Source: Desulfobacteraceae bacterium (GTDB taxonomy: Bacteria > Desulfobacterota > Desulfobacteria > Desulfobacterales > SKZT01). Taken from it: a stretch of 64,000 nt of DNA. The translations under genes were made by a program, and so were the position numbers. The stretch spans positions 1 to 64,000 of the forward strand of contig JAABTQ010000015.1 of the NCBI GenBank assembly GCA_011389745.1, written 5' to 3'. Shown here piece after piece: positions 60,263-64,000 of the stretch. The notes below the pieces were generated by a model. That model saw nothing but the letters and a program-made list of their open reading frames with translations. It made no database searches and was not told the origin of the DNA. Each line of letters begins with the position of its first letter. Position 1 is the first letter of the stretch.

Positions 60263-62533
60263 ATGATAAAAATGATAAGACAGAGTATGGTCTATCGGTT
60301 AATTTTAACTGTGGATATTCTATTATTGTTAAGTATATCCACATGGGCATACTTTAATATCAAATATCAGAAAGAAAAATTCATGGAGCATATCGTGGCC
60401 GGATCAGATCGTTTCAGCAATACCATCAAGCTCGGGACTCACTATGCCATGATGTTGAACAGCCGTGATGATATTACCCAGATTATAAACAACATCGGAA
60501 AACAAAAAGAAGTTGAAAATATCCGAATTTATAACAAAGACGGCCAAATCAAATTTTCCAACCGTGACGCCGAAGTTGATTCGGTCACAAATATTAAAAA
60601 TGAAGCCTGTTATATCTGCCATAGGACTGAACCCCCGGCTGTAAGCCTCGATCTTGCTGAAAGAATTCGAATGATCAAATCCGAAAACGGGGATTTGCTT
60701 TTAGGTATTATAAGTCCGATTTACAATGAATCGGGCTGCTCCACCGATGCATGCCATGTTCATCCCGAAGATAAGGAAGTGCTGGGGGCTTTGGATGTTG
60801 TGGTATCCCTAAAAGGAACTGATGCTGAAATTGTACGGTACGAAAAAGGCATTATTGGACTGGCCGTATTTGTATTTTTGATGACGTCTTGTATTATTTT
60901 TTTATTTATTTTCAAATTTGTTCGCCAACCCATCAACAAAATGATTGATGGAACCAGACGTCTTGCCATGGGAGATTATTCCACAAGGTTAACCATTGAA
61001 CGAAACGATGAAATCGGAGAGCTTGCAGAGGCTATCAATCGGATGGGTAAACGGATCGGGGAAAAACAGATCGAGCTCAATAAGCAGCGTGATGAATACC
61101 AGAATCTGTTTGAGCTGGTACCCTGTATTATAACCGTGCAGGATAGAAACTATCGATTAATCAAATACAACCGCGAATTTGCGGAAAAATTTGCTCCCAA
61201 GCCGGGTGATTTCTGCTATTGTGCTTATAAAGGACGTACGGAAAAATGCATTATTTGTCCGGTGGAGAGGACTTTCGAAGATGGCCACTCCCATTACAGC
61301 GAAGAAAAAGGCATTAACAAAGATGGAACGGAAACACATTGGCTTGTTCGAACATCCCCCATTAGGGATTCGGAAGGAAACATTATTGCCGCCATGGAAA
61401 TGAGTCTGGACATTACCAGGCGGAAGCAGTTGGAAGAGAAGCTTGAAAAATCAGAGAAAAAATACTATGCAATCTTTAATAACATACCCAACCCGGTATT
61501 TGTTCTCGATGTCGACACTCTTGACATACTCGATTGCAATGAAAGCGTAAAAGCGGTTTATGGGTATGGTAAAGCTGAAATTATTAACCGATCGTTTCTG
61601 GACCTTTTCCAGGAAAAAGAAAGAACCTTGTTTGGGCATCAAATAAGAGTGATTCCAATTATTAATCAAATCAAGCATGTGCATAAAAACGGAAAGTCGA
61701 TTTTTGTGAATATGCGTGTTTCGCCTTCAGAATACCCTGGAAAGAGAGTGCTTCTTGTGACCACAAGTGATATTACCAAACGGCTTGAAACTGAACAGCA
61801 GCTTATTCAGACAAGCAAAATGGCTACCCTGGGAGAGATGGCTACGGGTGTCGCTCATGAGCTGAATCAGCCTTTAGCGGTGATAAAAACTGCCAGCAAC
61901 TATTTGATGAAAAAGGTACGGAAAAAGGAAAAAATAAAGGATGAAATCCTGTATACTATGGCCGAGGAAATAGATGGGCACGTGGATCGCGCTACAAAAA
62001 TCATCAACCACATGCGTCAATTCGGCCGAAAATCCGACTTGGAATTGGAGAAAATTCAAATAAACAAGGTGCTTAAAAGTGCGTTTGAAATTTTCAGCCA
62101 GCAACTCAAAGTCCGGGGCATTGATGTTGAATGGAATATCCAGGAAAATATTCCTGAGATCATGGCGGATCCAAACCGGCTGGAGCAGGTGTTTATCAAT
62201 CTTTTAATCAACGCCCGCGATGCTATCGAAGAGCGTTGGGGAAATATGGAATATAAAGCTGGTGATAAAAAAATTTCACTCACCACCGAGTGCGCGGACA
62301 ATCAAGCGTACGTAAAAGTCTGTGATACTGGCACGGGTATTCCAAAAGCCATTTTGGATAAAATTTTTGATCCCTTCTTTACGACCAAAAAAGTTGGAGA
62401 GGGAACCGGGCTGGGGCTGTCCATCAGCTATGGAATCATCAAGGATTGTGGTGGAAATATCACAGCAGTATCTGCTGATGAAGATACCGGTGCATGTTTT
62501 GTGATCACCTTTCCAATCCAGGATACTTTGTAG
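60263..62533 (+). CDS. Haem-c-binding transmembrane sensor histidine kinase
   Basis: A 756-residue kinase from ATG 60263 (TTG 60245 upstream is less likely). TM1 (VYRLILTVDILLLLSISTWA) and TM2 (IGLAVFVFLMTSCIIFLFIF, near 200-220) enclose a periplasmic domain with CYICH (Cys116, Cys119, His120) and CSTDACH (Cys159, Cys164, His165), a standard and a CX4CH haem-c site. HAMP, one Cys-signature PAS (CYCAYKGRTEKCIICPVERT), a second PAS, HisKA (ATGVAHELNQPLAVIKTASN) and HATPase (INLLINARDAIEE, GTGIP, GEGTGLGLSISYGII) follow. Likely senses periplasmic redox state or a haem ligand such as NO or O2. Confidence 0.92.
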   Translation: MIKMIRQSMVYRLILTVDILLLLSISTWAYFNIKYQKEKFMEHIVAGSDRFSNTIKLGTHYAMMLNSRDDITQIINNIGKQKEVENIRIYNKDGQIKFSNRDAEVDSVTNIKNEACYICHRTEPPAVSLDLAERIRMIKSENGDLLLGIISPIYNESGCSTDACHVHPEDKEVLGALDVVVSLKGTDAEIVRYEKGIIGLAVFVFLMTSCIIFLFIFKFVRQPINKMIDGTRRLAMGDYSTRLTIERNDEIGELAEAINRMGKRIGEKQIELNKQRDEYQNLFELVPCIITVQDRNYRLIKYNREFAEKFAPKPGDFCYCAYKGRTEKCIICPVERTFEDGHSHYSEEKGINKDGTETHWLVRTSPIRDSEGNIIAAMEMSLDITRRKQLEEKLEKSEKKYYAIFNNIPNPVFVLDVDTLDILDCNESVKAVYGYGKAEIINRSFLDLFQEKERTLFGHQIRVIPIINQIKHVHKNGKSIFVNMRVSPSEYPGKRVLLVTTSDITKRLETEQQLIQTSKMATLGEMATGVAHELNQPLAVIKTASNYLMKKVRKKEKIKDEILYTMAEEIDGHVDRATKIINHMRQFGRKSDLELEKIQINKVLKSAFEIFSQQLKVRGIDVEWNIQENIPEIMADPNRLEQVFINLLINARDAIEERWGNMEYKAGDKKISLTTECADNQAYVKVCDTGTGIPKAILDKIFDPFFTTKKVGEGTGLGLSISYGIIKDCGGNITAVSADEDTGACFVITFPIQDTL

Positions 62534-62535
62534 AT

Positions 62536-63708
62536 ATGTGCGATCAAATTCTACTTGTAGATGATGAGGAAGGTATCTGTAAAATACTGAGCATTTCCCT
62601 GCAAGATAGCGGATATGAGGTTTTTACCGCCTGCAGCGGTGAAGATGCATTGGAAATTTATTTTAAAAAAAAGCCACCTATTGTGCTCACCGATATCAAA
62701 ATGCCGGGAATGGATGGTATTGAACTTCTTCGGAGAATAAAGCAGGAAAATCCTGAAACTGAAGTAATCATGATTACCGGCCATGGAGACATGAATCTGG
62801 CCATTAAAAGTTTAAAACATGAAGCCACTGATTTTGTGACCAAGCCGATCAACGATGACGTACTTGAAATCGCATTGAAACGCGCCAAAGAGCGCATTCT
62901 GATGCGAAGACAACTTAGGGAATACACGGAAAATCTTGAACGGCTGGTGGAGGAAAAAACCAGAAAACTTCTCGATGCAGAACGTATGGCAGCTGTGGGT
63001 GAAACAGTTTCGGGTCTTGCCCATGCCATCAAAAATATCGCCGGAAGCCTGAAAGGCGGTGTATTTGTATTGGATAAAGGGCTGGAACTCGATAACAAGC
63101 AATATCTCAGGGAAGGTTGGCGGATGGTCAAGGGAAATGTGGACAAAATCAGAAACCTTTCCATGGACCTTTTGAACTACGGCAAATCCACTGAAATTCG
63201 TTGCCAAATAAGCGATCCGAATCAGCCGCCCCAGGAGGTTTTTAAATTAATTGAACCTCAGGCAAAAGAACACGGAATTATTTTGGAGGCAAAACTTGAT
63301 CCAAACCTGGAGCCGTTCCTTTTTGATTCCGAGGGCATATATCGATGCGTGTTGACCATCTGTTCCAATGCCCTGGATTCATTCAGGGCCGCAAGCCTGA
63401 TGACCGAAAATGGTGATCCAATAGAGCGGATGAAAGAAGAAAAAAGAGTGGTGATTGAATCTCGTAAAACAGAAAATTGGGCGGTTGAATACCGGATATC
63501 AGATACCGGGGCAGGCATGACCGAAAAGGTTCGCGACAAAATTTTCCAGAGCTTTTTCAGCACCAAGGGAGCCGAAGGAACAGGTATCGGCCTGATGATG
63601 GCACAGAAAATTATCAAGCAGCACCATGGATCAATTGAGGTAGAGTCAGAGCTGGGAAAAGGAGCCACTTTTATCATTCGCCTTCCGAAAAATCCCAACC
63701 CGTTATGA
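62536..63708 (+). CDS. Receiver-histidine kinase hybrid without PAS
   Basis: A 390-residue protein starting at ATG 62536 (MCDQILLVDDEEG), just after the previous stop. Receiver with Asp53 in IVLTDIKMPGMD, a coiled coil (EYTENLERLVEEKTRKLLDA) nearly identical to that of the 58266 kinase, a dimer helix with likely phospho-His in SGLAHAIKNIAGSLKGG, and an HATPase (TICSNALDSFRAA, SDTGAGMTEKV, GTGIGLMMAQKII). It looks like a paralogue of the 58266 kinase that lacks its two PAS domains. Encoded with the haem kinase and probably its phosphorelay partner. Confidence 0.9.
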   Translation: MCDQILLVDDEEGICKILSISLQDSGYEVFTACSGEDALEIYFKKKPPIVLTDIKMPGMDGIELLRRIKQENPETEVIMITGHGDMNLAIKSLKHEATDFVTKPINDDVLEIALKRAKERILMRRQLREYTENLERLVEEKTRKLLDAERMAAVGETVSGLAHAIKNIAGSLKGGVFVLDKGLELDNKQYLREGWRMVKGNVDKIRNLSMDLLNYGKSTEIRCQISDPNQPPQEVFKLIEPQAKEHGIILEAKLDPNLEPFLFDSEGIYRCVLTICSNALDSFRAASLMTENGDPIERMKEEKRVVIESRKTENWAVEYRISDTGAGMTEKVRDKIFQSFFSTKGAEGTGIGLMMAQKIIKQHHGSIEVESELGKGATFIIRLPKNPNPL

Positions 63709-63720
63709 CCAACAAAAATA

Positions 63721-63758
63721 AAAAAAGGAGCAACCTTATCGTGGTTACCCCTTTTTTT
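63721..63758. terminator. Bidirectional terminator between the kinase operon and sat
   Basis: AAAAAAAGG, then GCAACC, pair with GGTTACC and CCTTTTTTT in a roughly 14-bp stem with a small mismatch, ending in a T-run on the plus strand and, by symmetry, on the minus strand. It lies between the convergent kinase and sat genes. Confidence 0.75.
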
Positions 63759-63781
63759 ATTAACTACTTAACATCTAATGA

Positions 63782-64000
63782 TTATTTTTTATCATCACCT
63801 GTTGCCGCTCCGTGAAGTTTAATCTCCACTTTGTCGGTCACGCCTTCATAGTATTCGCGGAGGACTACTACAACCTCATCACGTCCAAAATGATCGGGCA
63901 ACTCGCCGCCTTCGGACAACATCTTGCGAAGCATGGTTCCGGAAAGAAGAACCCGATCTTCCTTGCCATGGGGGCAGGTTCTCAAAGAGGCCATCCCGTC
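63782..64000 (-). CDS. sat: Sulfate adenylyltransferase (ATP sulfurylase), C-terminal fragment
   Basis: The frame is open to the right edge; only the last 72 residues are visible. [32 protein letters not shown] and [20 protein letters not shown] match the C-terminus of dissimilatory ATP sulfurylase (Sat), which activates sulfate to APS. The gene's 5' end lies outside. It is the strongest sign that the host is a sulfate reducer. Confidence 0.93.
   Translation of the reverse strand, partial: DGMASLRTCPHGKEDRVLLSGTMLRKMLSEGGELPDHFGRDEVVVVLREYYEGVTDKVEIKLHGAATGDDKK

Overview
The window reads as a chromosome segment of a sulfate-reducing deltaproteobacterium, most likely Desulfobacterales-like. 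The right edge cuts an ATP sulfurylase gene (sat). Between 25.9 and 56.3 kb lie two hallmark respiratory complexes of sulfate reducers: a Qrc menaquinone reductase operon (qrcABCD) and a complete Hmc operon (hmcA with 16 haem motifs, then hmcB to hmcF). Multihaem cytochromes, a cytochrome c maturation pair (ResB/CcsA) and haem-binding sensor kinases fit the same lifestyle. Genus-level placement is not possible by eye.

Left accessory region (1 to about 14.5 kb). It starts with a REP-associated tyrosine transposase (RAYT) whose reading frame carries about 10.7 in-frame copies of a 21-bp repeat encoding VETRHAP. The same half-site, as a perfect 28-bp palindrome, ends a truncated rhuM-like gene and lies between hsdR and hsdS of a type I restriction system with no hsdM in view. 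Next come a decayed group II intron with a frameshifted reverse-transcriptase remnant, a RelB antitoxin with its operator, a RelE-type toxin that lost its C-terminus, and a LexA-type helix-turn-helix remnant. The most striking locus follows: a 1134-residue fusion of a bis-MGD molybdopterin oxidoreductase to a cysteine desulfurase, 31 bp ahead of an EgtD-type histidine trimethyltransferase. This matches the architecture reported for metallopterin-dependent ergothioneine synthase, so the locus probably makes ergothioneine without oxygen. A 45-residue peptide gene lies upstream. A small membrane protein, an MscS channel and a BrkB/YihY protein follow. G+C looks higher here than further right (visual impression, not computed).

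Core region (14.6 to 49.1 kb). pyrF; a minus-strand operon running ABC ATPase, ABC permease, GldG-like, DUF4340, left-handed beta-helix protein and glmM; resB and ccsA; qrcABCD plus a 56-residue membrane protein and a terminator; murA and a DUF169 gene; a cold-shock gene with promoter, leader and terminator; an ArsR regulator with a Cu/Zn-type permease; an APH-like/ATPase fusion; an octahaem lipoprotein cytochrome, trihaem cytochrome and cytochrome b trio; sodB; a von Willebrand/double-OmpA protein; a lytic transglycosylase; msrA; cysK and cysE.

Right region (49.4 to 64 kb). An Rrf2 regulator with a promoter-overlapping inverted repeat leads into hmcABCDEF, an unknown 178-residue protein, a tandem universal stress protein, and four two-component proteins. 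These include a kinase with periplasmic c-type haem motifs and kinases whose PAS domains share an unusual cysteine signature. The layout suggests regulation of, or signalling from, the Hmc/redox chain. A convergent terminator separates this block from sat.

No rRNA, tRNA or CRISPR array was recognised. Residue positions are counted or estimated by hand; family assignments rest on recognised motifs, not on searches.
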